Shown here piece by piece: positions 18,478 to 26,990 of a DNA stretch of 64,000 bases (its first letter is position 1; every line of letters starts with the position of its first letter). The notes under the pieces are model-generated. The model was not told where the DNA came from. It searched no databases and saw only the letters and a program-made list of their open reading frames with translations. The stretch is from Bacteroidaceae bacterium (GTDB taxonomy: Bacteria; Bacteroidota; Bacteroidia; Bacteroidales; Barnesiellaceae_A): positions 62,001 through 126,000 of the forward strand of contig JAFUOV010000018.1 of assembly GCA_017481745.1 (NCBI GenBank), read 5' to 3'. The translations under genes were made by a program, and so were the position numbers.

Positions 18478-18517
18478 AAGAGGCTGCATCAAAAATATAT
18501 TTTGAAACAGCCTCTTT
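18477..18517 (-). terminator. Terminator of tRNA-Arg(ACG)
   Basis: AAAGAGGCTG pairs with CAGCCTCTTT; inside, TCAAAA pairs with TTTTGA, giving a long two-part stem. It lies two bases past the tRNA 3' end. Confidence 0.8.
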
Positions 18518-18519
18518 TG

Positions 18520-18593
18520 TGACTCCGACAGGATTCAAACCGGTAACCTTCTGATCCGTAGTCAGATGCTCAATTCAGTTGAGCTACGGAGCC
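18520..18593 (-). tRNA. tRNA-Arg (anticodon ACG)
   Basis: 74-nt cloverleaf on the minus strand. The acceptor is GGCTCCG/CGGAGTC (one G-U), the D arm GCTC/GAGC, the anticodon arm TCTGA-CTACGGA-TCAGA with anticodon ACG, and the T arm ACCGG-TTTGAAT-CCTGT. Discriminator A; CCA not encoded. The A34 is expected to be edited to inosine by TadA to read CGU, CGC and CGA. Confidence 0.93.
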
Positions 18594-18604
18594 AAACGCG
18601 GATG

Positions 18605-18612
18605 CAAAGGTA
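18605..18612 (-). promoter_or_regulatory. Candidate -7 element of tRNA-Arg(ACG)
   Basis: Minus strand TACCTTTG lies 11 bp before the mature 5' end. No clear -33 box. Confidence 0.5.
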
Positions 18613-18734
18613 AGAATATTTTTTGAATTGTGGTAGTTTCTTGAAACTTTTTTGCCAACAACTTTTTAACTTGCTGTATATCAGTACTTTCTTTGAGGTG
18701 CACTGTGAGCCGTTTTTTCTGTCGGGTATAGCTT

Positions 18735-21050
18735 TTATTCTATAAATTTGGGCGCAAAGAGTTGTATACCGAGGCTGATACCAAAGTTCCAAAGCGAACT
18801 TGGCAGGTAGCTATAGTTGCCATATAGGCTCAACGAAGCCCATGGCAGCGCATATACCACTGATGCCTCGGCAAAGTAGGTGATGTGTTCGAATGGTTGC
18901 CCAAAAGCAGCCTGATTGTTATCATCCTCGACAATGGGGCGTAGAGGTGCAAAGGCATAGAACTCGGTGCGTAGTTGCAAGTTGTTGATAATCTTCCAAA
19001 TGGGAATGATGCCTACGGCTACAAATTGGTTGGCACGCATACCCATGTCGAATGTATTGACCGTCGACGGCGTGGGTGTGAACGATGGTGCTTGTACCAT
19101 ACTTGCCGTATAGTTGGCGCATAGTGTGTTGGTGTTGTAAACAAACTCGCCGCGCAGACCCAACGCAAAGGGGCTGTTGATGGGTATGTAGTATTGTGCC
19201 GAAGCCCTTAGTTGCAGATAGTTGTGTATATTCTCTCTATACTCGTCTTTGGTGAGGATGGGTGTTGTGTATTCCTTGCCATAGATGTATGAGGCTGTGG
19301 CTTTGAACAATCCGCCTCGCGTTGGGTAGGTGGCATTGTCGAGCCAATTGGACTCGATATGTGCCGATATCTGTCCCAGGCTGTACTTGCTGATGTCGCG
19401 TGCCGAGCTGTTATATCCCTTGATGTTGCCTTGATAATAGCGGTCTATCAGATATCCATATCCGGCAGACAGCTCAAACTTGGCACGTCCCGCTATGGGC
19501 AGACCCAAAGAGAGCTTGGCATAGTTTTCGTTGTTCGATACAAACGTTGGTGCGTTGAATGCGTAGAAAAATTTGGCACTTTCGTTGTAGTGCTGCACCT
19601 GGCTGACAATGAGCAGTCGCAAGTACATAGGCAGGCTGCGACCCACATCCATGCGTCCCGATAGCAACCCGGCTTGGTAGGTTTGTCCCAAATATACACC
19701 CGCATCCAAGTCGAACGAGTTGAGGCGTAGTGTGCGATAGTGTGCACCCAAATAGAATGAGTTGGCATTGCGCGATGTTATAAAACCGCCGAGCCCTACC
19801 GAAAGCCCCTCTTTGCTTTGGGCAATGAGGTGCAGGTCGAAGCTGCCTTTATCGGGGTTGTAGGTTGCTTGCGGGCGCAAGTCGGAGAGCTTCTGGGTGG
19901 AAATGTTGCGTATAAAACCTCGATACACATCGTCGATGGTGAGCAACGAGTCTTTTGAATAGAATTGACGAGCAATATATTCTTTCTCGCTATTATCAAC
20001 GCCTTCGATAGTAATATCCTTGTTAAACAGCATGACGGGTGTGCGGCTCTTGAAGGCTTGGCGTTGTATGTGGCGTGTCTCGGGTAGCACCTCGCGCGGA
20101 ATACGGCTCTTTATCGAGTCGATCATCTCAATGCCTATTTCGTAGCCTTTCCGGTATATGGCTTGTGCATGCTGGAAATCGAACATCGAAAAGTCTTGTG
20201 TGGGACAGGTTACGACAATGCCGTTCTCGGGAGCGATGGTGTAGTCGTTCTCTTGCATAATAAAGGTGAGCAGTTGCGACATAACATTTTTCTCGCTCAA
20301 GGGGACATCGGTTGTGTCGTTCGATGCCAATCGGCTGCCTATCATAATATCGGGGTGGAACTCCTCTTCCATAGGCTTTACGGGGAAGTTGTCATATATA
20401 CCACCGTCGTACATCAAGTTGCCGTCGATGGTAATGGGCTTATAGGCAACAGGTATGCTCATAGAGGCTCTTACGGCATCGCCCAAGCTGCCACTATCGA
20501 ATATCTGCTTGCTCTTGGTGTTGACGTTGGCTGCTATGGCGCGGTAGGGAACAAAAAGTTTGTCGAAATCGCCACCGCATTGAGCCGTATAGGGGTCGAA
20601 CAGCTGCATGAAAGCAAAATTCATGGGCATAGGATTGATGACACTCTCCGGTATGATTTTGTCGAGTATCTGTGTAGGATTGTGGGTTGTATCGGGCTTG
20701 AGCAAGCCTAAGTTGAAACGAACAATCTCGGGCGTTTTCTCGGGCAGGAGAAAGTAGTATAAATCTTCCTTGGGAATGACACCAAATGCCCAATCGAGAA
20801 ACTCCTTTGAGGTCATTATTTGCAGCATCTCGTCGGGGGTGTAGCCCATGGCATAGAGTGCACCAACGATAGAGCCCATAGAGGTGCCCGTTATGTAGTC
20901 GATGGGTACGTTATGCTCCTCGAGCGCCTTGATAAGTCCTATATGAGCAATGCCCTTGGCACCACCACCACTCAGCACAAGACCTACCGTCTGTGCCTGT
21001 GAAGCAAAGCATGCGAGTAGAAGGGTGAATATAGTAAGTAGTTTCTTCAT
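18735..21050 (-). CDS. Patatin-like phospholipase with C-terminal outer-membrane beta-barrel
   Basis: 771 residues from the ATG at 21050, which gives the signal peptide MKKLLTIFTLLLACFASQAQ; an in-frame ATG at 21098 is less likely. The patatin domain has the oxyanion loop GGGAKG (28-33), nucleophile GTSMG (Ser57), and the DGG catalytic Asp in MYDGGIYDNFP. After a POTRA-like segment, the C-terminal 400 residues are beta-strand rich (LGGFITSRNANSF, YPTRGGLFKATASY) and end in a barrel, like BamA/TamA. This is the type Vd autotransporter plan (PlpD, FplA), so a surface or periplasmic lipase is likely. Confidence 0.85.
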   Translation of the reverse strand: MKKLLTIFTLLLACFASQAQTVGLVLSGGGAKGIAHIGLIKALEEHNVPIDYITGTSMGSIVGALYAMGYTPDEMLQIMTSKEFLDWAFGVIPKEDLYYFLLPEKTPEIVRFNLGLLKPDTTHNPTQILDKIIPESVINPMPMNFAFMQLFDPYTAQCGGDFDKLFVPYRAIAANVNTKSKQIFDSGSLGDAVRASMSIPVAYKPITIDGNLMYDGGIYDNFPVKPMEEEFHPDIMIGSRLASNDTTDVPLSEKNVMSQLLTFIMQENDYTIAPENGIVVTCPTQDFSMFDFQHAQAIYRKGYEIGIEMIDSIKSRIPREVLPETRHIQRQAFKSRTPVMLFNKDITIEGVDNSEKEYIARQFYSKDSLLTIDDVYRGFIRNISTQKLSDLRPQATYNPDKGSFDLHLIAQSKEGLSVGLGGFITSRNANSFYLGAHYRTLRLNSFDLDAGVYLGQTYQAGLLSGRMDVGRSLPMYLRLLIVSQVQHYNESAKFFYAFNAPTFVSNNENYAKLSLGLPIAGRAKFELSAGYGYLIDRYYQGNIKGYNSSARDISKYSLGQISAHIESNWLDNATYPTRGGLFKATASYIYGKEYTTPILTKDEYRENIHNYLQLRASAQYYIPINSPFALGLRGEFVYNTNTLCANYTASMVQAPSFTPTPSTVNTFDMGMRANQFVAVGIIPIWKIINNLQLRTEFYAFAPLRPIVEDDNNQAAFGQPFEHITYFAEASVVYALPWASLSLYGNYSYLPSSLWNFGISLGIQLFAPKFIE

Positions 21051-21128
21051 AAACATTCTTTTAGTAACGTTTGGCTGGGAGTGATTGATGAGCTCCATTT
21101 TTCCACTGCAAACTTATGAAAAATCGAG

Positions 21129-21136
21129 CAAATATA
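21129..21136 (-). promoter_or_regulatory. Candidate -7 element of the patatin gene
   Basis: Minus strand TATATTTG, about 80 bp before the chosen start; a TTG lies 23 bp further upstream, slightly too far. Confidence 0.45.
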
Positions 21137-21281
21137 CTGCATAACAATTAAGATTGTTTCAAGTTGGAAGTTATAATAAAATGCTTAAAAGTTGGCTATT
21201 TGAGTGTTAATGTGCAATGGGTTGCATAGGCGAGGTTGTTAATATACGTTACCCGATATGCGATATTTGTGGCTTATGTCT

Positions 21282-21289
21282 TATCTTTG
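21282..21289 (+). promoter_or_regulatory. Candidate -7 element and long leader of the thioredoxin-fold gene
   Basis: TATCTTTG lies 136 bp before the ATG at 21426. The leader contains a CCGCTG-AAAAT-CAGTGG hairpin (about 21347-21363) and GCCATGGC near the start. I do not recognise a known riboswitch. Confidence 0.42.
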
Positions 21290-21425
21290 TGCCCGAAATG
21301 GCTATACAACCGCCGTCGTATTGTCGACAGGTGGTGTATCGGCTACCGCTGAAAATCAGTGGGGATTTGTCGCTCAGGTGCGATGCCATGGCGATAAATT
21401 TTAGTGTCAACCCAAATACTTCGAT

Positions 21426-21914
21426 ATGAAGAATATTATTTCTATCGTTGTAGTAGTGGCTGGTTTATTGGCATTGACCTCTGCTTTTGCTCCGCAGAAA
21501 ACGGGTCTTAAACAGGGTCGCGTTGCTCCCGAAGTGGTTCTTGCCGACACGACAGTGTATGCTGCCGACGAGGCTTACAAAGGTTACACTTTGTTGCACT
21601 TCTGGGCAAGTTACGATGCTCCCTCGCGTATAGCAAATATACGTTACAGCAATGCCATAGAGCAGTGTGATAGCAGTAAGGTGCGATATATAGCAGTGTC
21701 GTACGAGCGCAATGAAGCATTGTATAGCGAGATTGTGAAACGCGATGGCTTGTTGCCTGCTACTCAATACTACGACGTTGCCGGTGAAGGCTCTCAGCTC
21801 TACAACCGTTACCGGCTGAACAAAGGATTTGCAACCTATCTGATAGATGCCAATGGCAAGATTGTTGCACACAATCCAAGTACACAGACCATAGAAAAAA
21901 TTCTTGGACAATAG
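21426..21914 (+). CDS. Thioredoxin-fold (TlpA/AhpC-like) protein lacking both active-site cysteines
   Basis: 162 residues with an N-terminal signal peptide or anchor (about 1-21), so extracytoplasmic. The fold is TlpA-like: GRVAPEVVL, LLHFWAS, then YRLNKGFATYLIDANGKIVA. At the place of WCxxC it reads YDAPS (63-67), so D64 and S67 replace the two cysteines; Pro66 is kept, and the cis-Pro position is probably the A of GFATYLID. It therefore cannot do dithiol exchange by the usual route; a binding or chaperone role is possible. A strong terminator follows. Confidence 0.75.
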   Translation: MKNIISIVVVVAGLLALTSAFAPQKTGLKQGRVAPEVVLADTTVYAADEAYKGYTLLHFWASYDAPSRIANIRYSNAIEQCDSSKVRYIAVSYERNEALYSEIVKRDGLLPATQYYDVAGEGSQLYNRYRLNKGFATYLIDANGKIVAHNPSTQTIEKILGQ

Positions 21915-21957
21915 AAACAACCGCAGATGTCTACCGATATCTGCGGTTGTTTTTTTA
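21915..21957 (+). terminator. Terminator of the thioredoxin-fold gene
   Basis: 14-bp perfect stem (21915-21928 with 21939-21952, core AACCGCAGAT) and a run of T residues. Confidence 0.85.
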
Positions 21958-22015
21958 TTATAGAAGTGTTGTGTAAACACATAGTTACCTGATTAATAAT
22001 AATTAACAGCGCCTA

Positions 22016-22047
22016 TTGCTTGTTGTTTAAATATAAGGCTATATTTG
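22016..22047 (+). promoter_or_regulatory. Promoter of the 554-residue gene
   Basis: TTG (22016-22018), a 21-bp spacer and TATATTTG (22040-22047), 43 bp before the ATG. Confidence 0.6.
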
Positions 22048-22090
22048 TAACAAATACAAAACTTATATAACCCCTGAATTTTTTATCATT

Positions 22091-23755
22091 ATGGAAAGTC
22101 GGATAGTATTGATTTTGCTGCTTGCCGTAGCATTGTTGTGCCCCAATAGCGCGTGTGGAAAGGGTGTCAAAATCAACCCATCAAAAGAGCTGCCGAAAAA
22201 GGCGTATGAAGCAATGGCTGCTTACAAATTATCGCAAGGGATTAGTGTGGGAGTCCCTGCCGGACCTTCCGTCCAGACAGGGCATAATTTCATATTCCCT
22301 TCTCAGCTGAGAAGTATGGAAGATAGACTGCACTCAATTACTGAATCGATTGCCGATTACCACAAATGGTCAGACATAAATGCACAACTTAAAGATTCAC
22401 AGAAGAAAAGTGTGATAACTTTTTATAATTTTTTTGTCAAACAGCGTGACAAGAACTTTATCACATGGTATCATTTGGGAGTAGATGCAGCCGGTGTGGA
22501 ATTGGATAGCATTGCAACCGATTGTTTCTGGCGTTGTTCGCATACTTACAACTCTCCGAGTCAAGTTTACGATGTGCTAAAATGTAATACCGATAAAATT
22601 GAGAAATATATTCCTGATTTGGTAAACAATGTAGTAGAGACCGAGTTCTGTAGGTTTAGCCATAAAATGTTTGATGATGGCGTACCGCCTTTAACTGCAA
22701 TCTTGCGCCTGAACACATTGGATAGTTTGGCGCAAAAGGGTGATAAAAAGTGTGTGCCCTTACTTGATGTTATGAAAGTTGCAGCTAATCGCAAGAATGA
22801 TGCTTATAGCACTTATACCCACGCCTTCTGCTATGCGTTGGAAGATACAACTCGATATAAAGATTTAACGCTTTATTATCTGCGCGATCATGTGTTACAA
22901 TATTTGCAAAGTGTCAATGAGCCCGAACTGATTGCCGATATTCTTGAAGTTTTTCAAAATGCGACCTTGCAAAATTATGTAAGTAAAGACTTTGAAATGG
23001 CATATACCTTGTTCCTATTGGCTCACACAATAGGCGATAGTAGTTTGTCGCAATATTGTGATATCTGTATAGCGCTCGATGAAAACAAGTTTATGGATTA
23101 TTATAGGCTTTTTTATAAATCTGTATATGAGGGCTTTGTAGAAAATCCTGCCGAATTGTCGGTTGCCGATTATCTGATAGATTTGAATGAATATCCTCTT
23201 GATGTGTGTTACGTTTTGAGCGATACTTTGTATGATATAATGTTTGACGAAACACAATGGAAGAATGTTGAATATTGTGATGAAGCAGACAAGGTGTACA
23301 AAAGTGCAATCTTATATATCGTAAGTAAGAGCGATTCTATTGCTGCCGGTGAATTTTCACCGATAGTTGCATATAACAGATTTTTAGGTAGTGCTACCAA
23401 AGCCTTGTTTGAGGATACCTCGGAAGAGGGTTGTAGTGAGTTGATGGCGCTTTACAATCAGTTATATGCCTTGCGCGACAGCGCACAGTATCGGCCTGTG
23501 CTGGCAAGCGTCGGAGTGAGCCATGCCGAGTTTAAAGATATATATATAGGCAAAACCAAGGAAGCCGAGAAGATGATGAAAAAAATGTTGCCGATAATAG
23601 AGCAGTGTGAGGATGAGGATTTCAAGGGGGCAATGTTGGAAACTATTATCGGCTTCTATAATCGCCACAACAAAAAGAAACAAGCTGCTAAGATACAGAA
23701 GTTGTTAAACGAGCTTGCGCCATCGTATGTATCGGATGCTGCAAGTGAGGGATAA
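22091..23755 (+). CDS. Unrecognised secreted helical protein
   Basis: 554 residues; I do not recognise a family. The N-terminus is a signal sequence (VLILLLAVALLCPNSACGKG). The ACGKG could be a lipobox-like Cys, but the region before it is LCPNSAC rather than a clean L-x-G/A-C. The rest is mostly alpha-helical and rich in Tyr, Asp and Leu, with pairs of helices that look like degenerate TPR units and many aromatic and Cys residues (CFWRCSHTY, FCYALED). The C-terminal 80 residues (IIEQCEDEDFKGAMLE to KKKQAAKIQKLLNEL) resemble a final TPR pair. It has its own promoter and shares a terminator with the convergent MBL gene. Confidence 0.7.
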   Translation: MESRIVLILLLAVALLCPNSACGKGVKINPSKELPKKAYEAMAAYKLSQGISVGVPAGPSVQTGHNFIFPSQLRSMEDRLHSITESIADYHKWSDINAQLKDSQKKSVITFYNFFVKQRDKNFITWYHLGVDAAGVELDSIATDCFWRCSHTYNSPSQVYDVLKCNTDKIEKYIPDLVNNVVETEFCRFSHKMFDDGVPPLTAILRLNTLDSLAQKGDKKCVPLLDVMKVAANRKNDAYSTYTHAFCYALEDTTRYKDLTLYYLRDHVLQYLQSVNEPELIADILEVFQNATLQNYVSKDFEMAYTLFLLAHTIGDSSLSQYCDICIALDENKFMDYYRLFYKSVYEGFVENPAELSVADYLIDLNEYPLDVCYVLSDTLYDIMFDETQWKNVEYCDEADKVYKSAILYIVSKSDSIAAGEFSPIVAYNRFLGSATKALFEDTSEEGCSELMALYNQLYALRDSAQYRPVLASVGVSHAEFKDIYIGKTKEAEKMMKKMLPIIEQCEDEDFKGAMLETIIGFYNRHNKKKQAAKIQKLLNELAPSYVSDAASEG

Positions 23756-23821
23756 AGCAATAGATGCGATGTGAGTTGTGCCGACAGGCACTCGTGTCGT
23801 GCAATAACGCCGTAGTGCGAC

Positions 23822-23865
23822 AAAGAAGCCCCAAGAGCTGCTTTTGCGGTTCTTGGGGCTTCTTT
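23822..23865. terminator. Bidirectional terminator between convergent genes
   Basis: 15-bp perfect stem (AAAGAAGCCCCAAGA, 23822-23836, with 23851-23865); A and T runs at the ends suit both directions. Confidence 0.85.
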
Positions 23866-23888
23866 TGAGTGTTATTGCATTGCAACGT

Positions 23889-24530
23889 TTATTGCAAGAA
23901 TGGGTTACTCCTTATCTCTTGAGCTATTGTTGTCTCGCCACTGTGTCCCGAGTATACAACAGTTTCGCCCGGCAGTGTGAAGAGTTGTGTGCGTATGGCA
24001 TTGAGCAACTCGGCAAAGTCGCCACCCGGTAGGTCGGTGCGACCTATACTGCCCTGGAAGAGTGCATCGCCGCAGAATACGCACCCCGACTCGGGCAGGT
24101 AATAGGAAAGGCTGCCTTTCGAGTGTCCCGGCACAGCGAGCACGTTGATAGGCTCATTGCCCAGATAGAGTGTGTCGCCGGCTTGCAGGTAGTTGCCTAT
24201 CTCGATGGGGGCATCGGGTAGGGGTGTTCCGTACATCTCGGCTTGCATGGGCATCATGTCAAGTAGTGGCTCGTCGGCGCGACTTGCCGATACAGGTACG
24301 TTGTAGGTGCGAGCAACAAAGGGTGCACCAAAGTAGTGGTCGAGGTGTATATGTGTTATCAGCAGATATTTTACCTTCAGGTCGTTCTTCTGGATGAAGT
24401 TTTCCAAAACTTGTCGCTCACGACGGTAGTAGCATCCCGGGTCGATAATGGCGCACTCGAGCGTGGTGTCGTCCCATATTACGTACGTGAGTTCTTGAAA
24501 GGCGTTGAAAGAAAATCTTGTTATCTTCAT
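23889..24530 (-). CDS. MBL-fold metallo-hydrolase (glyoxalase II-like)
   Basis: 213 residues. The metal-binding motif THIHLDH is near residue 59, followed by VPGHSKGSLSYYL, CGDALFQGSIGRTDLPGGD and VYSGHSGETT, which supply the remaining His and Asp ligands. This is the short YcbL-type hydroxyacylglutathione hydrolase-like group without the glyoxalase II C-terminal domain; substrate is unknown. It follows rsmG by 14 bp, so they form one transcript. Confidence 0.88.
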   Translation of the reverse strand: MKITRFSFNAFQELTYVIWDDTTLECAIIDPGCYYRRERQVLENFIQKNDLKVKYLLITHIHLDHYFGAPFVARTYNVPVSASRADEPLLDMMPMQAEMYGTPLPDAPIEIGNYLQAGDTLYLGNEPINVLAVPGHSKGSLSYYLPESGCVFCGDALFQGSIGRTDLPGGDFAELLNAIRTQLFTLPGETVVYSGHSGETTIAQEIRSNPFLQ

Positions 24531-24544
24531 AGTGGATAGAAGGC

Positions 24545-25168
24545 TTATATTTGTACGTATAACACTTTCTTGGTGGTGAAATATTCTTCTTTGAAGAAGT
24601 CTTTCAGCTCAAACTCGAGCAGTCGCTTACGCAAAGGTGCTATTTCGCTCTCCAAATCGCCGCCTTTGAGGCACAGCAGACCGTTTGCCATAGCGTTGCG
24701 TTGCTTGGTAGAGATGTTTTTGCGTACCAACTTTACGAGGTCGGGTAGGGGCATAACGGCACGACTTATGGCAAAGTCGAATTTCTGTTTCTCCTCTTCG
24801 ATGCCTGCATGACGGAACGTTACATTGTCCAACCCTATGGCAGTAGCTATCTCGGTAGCAACTTTTATCTTTTTACCGATGCGGTCGATCAGGTGAAATT
24901 GACAATCGGGAAACATGATTGCCAACGGAATACCCGGGAAACCACCGCCTGTACCTACATCGACAAGTGTCGTGCCAGGGGCGAAACGCAACGCGCAAGC
25001 AATGCCCAACGAGTGAAGAATGTGGTGCTCGTAGAGGTTGTCGATATCTTTGCGCGAGATGACATTTATCTTGGCATTCCATTCGGGATAGAGTGTTCCC
25101 AAGGCTTCATATTGCTCTTTTTGCTTGTCGCTGAGTGTGGTAAAATATTTTTCTATGAGTTGTACCAT
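24545..25168 (-). CDS. rsmG: 16S rRNA (guanine527-N7)-methyltransferase RsmG
   Basis: 207 residues, standard length. The SAM-binding segment is LVDVGTGGGFPGIPLAI, with DRIGKKI after it and FAISRAVMPLPDLV at the acceptor site. It methylates G527 in the 530 loop of 16S rRNA; loss gives low-level streptomycin resistance in other bacteria. First gene of a pair with the MBL hydrolase. Confidence 0.93.
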   Translation of the reverse strand: MVQLIEKYFTTLSDKQKEQYEALGTLYPEWNAKINVISRKDIDNLYEHHILHSLGIACALRFAPGTTLVDVGTGGGFPGIPLAIMFPDCQFHLIDRIGKKIKVATEIATAIGLDNVTFRHAGIEEEKQKFDFAISRAVMPLPDLVKLVRKNISTKQRNAMANGLLCLKGGDLESEIAPLRKRLLEFELKDFFKEEYFTTKKVLYVQI

Positions 25169-25201
25169 GGCTCAATGTGTATATGATTGAAAAATTTTTC
25201 T

Positions 25202-25209
25202 CAAAGATA
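25202..25209 (-). promoter_or_regulatory. Candidate -7 element of rsmG
   Basis: Minus strand TATCTTTG, 34 bp before the start codon. Confidence 0.5.
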
Positions 25210-25279
25210 ATATGAAAATTGCGATAATCGGAAAAAAGTTGCTAACTTTATCATCCCAAACAATTAAAAACAAGAAGTT

Positions 25280-26812
25280 ATGGATATCGTTATATATGCT
25301 CTTATAGCCTTTGTAGTGGGTGCTTTACTTGCTTTTTTGTTGATGCGCTTGCGCGAGGCAAGGCTCAACAGCGAGTTGTTGCGTAATCAAGACCGCACTG
25401 CTGCCGAGTTGCAAGTGGCGCAAGCCGAGAGCAGCCGTTTGGCAGAGGAGTTGTCTGCTGCAAGAAACAGTGAGGCATCGCTCGAGGATGAAAATCGACG
25501 ATTGACCAACGACATTACCCGATTGCAAACGGTTCTGGAGGCGACTAACAATCAACGCCAGGAGTTCAATCGTGAGGTCGAGGCACTGCAAGAACGTTAT
25601 GATAAGTTGCAGGCTGCATTGACCGATGCTACTGCGCAATATGCCCGCCTGCAAGCCGAGTATAACTCACTGCAAGAGAAACTCGACGTGCGAAAGAACG
25701 AAAGCGAGGAGCTGCAAAAACAGATGTTTGCGCAGTTTAAGAACATGGCTTCGGACATTATGGATGAGAAGACTCGCGTATTCAAGGAGATGAGTGGCGA
25801 GAACTTGAAGACCATACTCGAGCCTCTCAATCGTGATATAGAGGGATTTAAGAAACAAGTTACTCAATGTTACGAGGTAGAGAACAAGGAGCGAACGTCG
25901 CTACAAGAGCAAATAAAGCAGCTGGCTGCGCAAAACGAAATGATGCGCCGCGAAGCCGACAAGTTGTCGAGTGCTTTGCGAGGTGGTACAAAAGTACAGG
26001 GCGATTGGGGCGAAATGATATTGCTCAATATCTTGCAACAATCGGGCTTGCGTGAGGGTGAAGATTTTGAGATACAAAAGACCGTCGATGCTGTGGGCGA
26101 CAACAGCCGTCCCGATGCGGTGTTGCACTTCCCCAATCATAGCGACCTTATTATCGACTCGAAGGTCTCTTTTACAGCATACGACAGCTATATGAATGCC
26201 GATAGCGACGACGAGCGCCGTCGTTATGCTCGTCAGCATCTCGACTCGGTGTATAATCATATACGCGAGCTGGAGCGCCGCGACTATTCGTCACGCAACA
26301 AGCTGTCGCCCGAGTTTGTCATCATGTTTATACCCATCGAGTCGATGTTCCTATTGGCTCTTGACGAAGCGCGTAGTCAAGGCAAGAATCTGTGGAACGA
26401 GGCATATCAGAAACGCATTATCATCATGACACCCACCAACCTCGTGCTGGCAGTGCGCATGTTGCAAGATATGTGGCGACAACAACGCTTGGAGTCGAAC
26501 ATCCGAGCCATTAAAGAACGTGCCGAGAAGATGTATGCCCAGTTTGCCTCTTTTGCCTCGGATATCGAGTCGGTACGTCAGCATCTTGATGCTGCGGTAC
26601 GCTCGTGCGATAGCGCCTCGGTGCGCCTCAAGTCGGGCAATGACAACTTAATATTGCAGTTTGAAAAGATGCGTAGCCTTGGCATCGAGCCCAAAGTGCC
26701 ACTCAAAGCCCAGAAGAATTGGAAGGTGTTGCAAGATGAAGCCGGTGTAACCGATGAGTCGGAAGCAGACAAGAAGGCATTGCGCAACGAGCCTCCGACC
26801 GACGAGGCGTAG
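25280..26812 (+). CDS. rmuC: DNA recombination protein RmuC
   Basis: 510 residues. One N-terminal membrane helix (about 4-22), then a long coiled coil (about 25-215, e.g. ELQVAQAESSRLAEELSAA), then the RmuC nuclease-like domain of the PD-(D/E)xK type with GDWGEMILLNILQQSGL, RPDAVLHFP and LIIDSKVSF (D and the ExK-like DSK). RmuC limits inversions at short inverted repeats in E. coli. It is transcribed alone and ends in a terminator. Confidence 0.92.
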   Translation: MDIVIYALIAFVVGALLAFLLMRLREARLNSELLRNQDRTAAELQVAQAESSRLAEELSAARNSEASLEDENRRLTNDITRLQTVLEATNNQRQEFNREVEALQERYDKLQAALTDATAQYARLQAEYNSLQEKLDVRKNESEELQKQMFAQFKNMASDIMDEKTRVFKEMSGENLKTILEPLNRDIEGFKKQVTQCYEVENKERTSLQEQIKQLAAQNEMMRREADKLSSALRGGTKVQGDWGEMILLNILQQSGLREGEDFEIQKTVDAVGDNSRPDAVLHFPNHSDLIIDSKVSFTAYDSYMNADSDDERRRYARQHLDSVYNHIRELERRDYSSRNKLSPEFVIMFIPIESMFLLALDEARSQGKNLWNEAYQKRIIIMTPTNLVLAVRMLQDMWRQQRLESNIRAIKERAEKMYAQFASFASDIESVRQHLDAAVRSCDSASVRLKSGNDNLILQFEKMRSLGIEPKVPLKAQKNWKVLQDEAGVTDESEADKKALRNEPPTDEA

Positions 26813-26891
26813 CCCAATGGTGTACTGCGACGAAAGAGCTCATTATGGGAATCGTGCAGCGCTGCCAATCTTGTTGTTAGCGATACATTAT

Positions 26892-26925
26892 AAAAAAAGA
26901 GATGCGATGCAGCATCTCTTTTTTT
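26892..26925 (+). terminator. Terminator of rmuC
   Basis: 14-bp perfect stem (AAAAAAAGAGATGC with its complement at 26912-26925) and 6-nt loop; the 3' arm is itself a T run, and the A-rich 5' arm would also serve the other strand. Confidence 0.8.
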
Positions 26926-26939
26926 GCGCGGTGTTAGTC

Positions 26940-26985
26940 GAGCCTTCTCTCAAAACACTCAACTCAAAACACTCAACACTTAACA
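26940..26985. repeat. Degenerate CTCAACAC/CTCAAAAC repeats
   Basis: CTCAAAACACTCAACTCAAAACACTCAACACTTAACA just after the acetyltransferase gene end; same low-complexity family as the TTTAGAG tracts in reverse. Confidence 0.5.
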
Positions 26986-26990
26986 TTATA

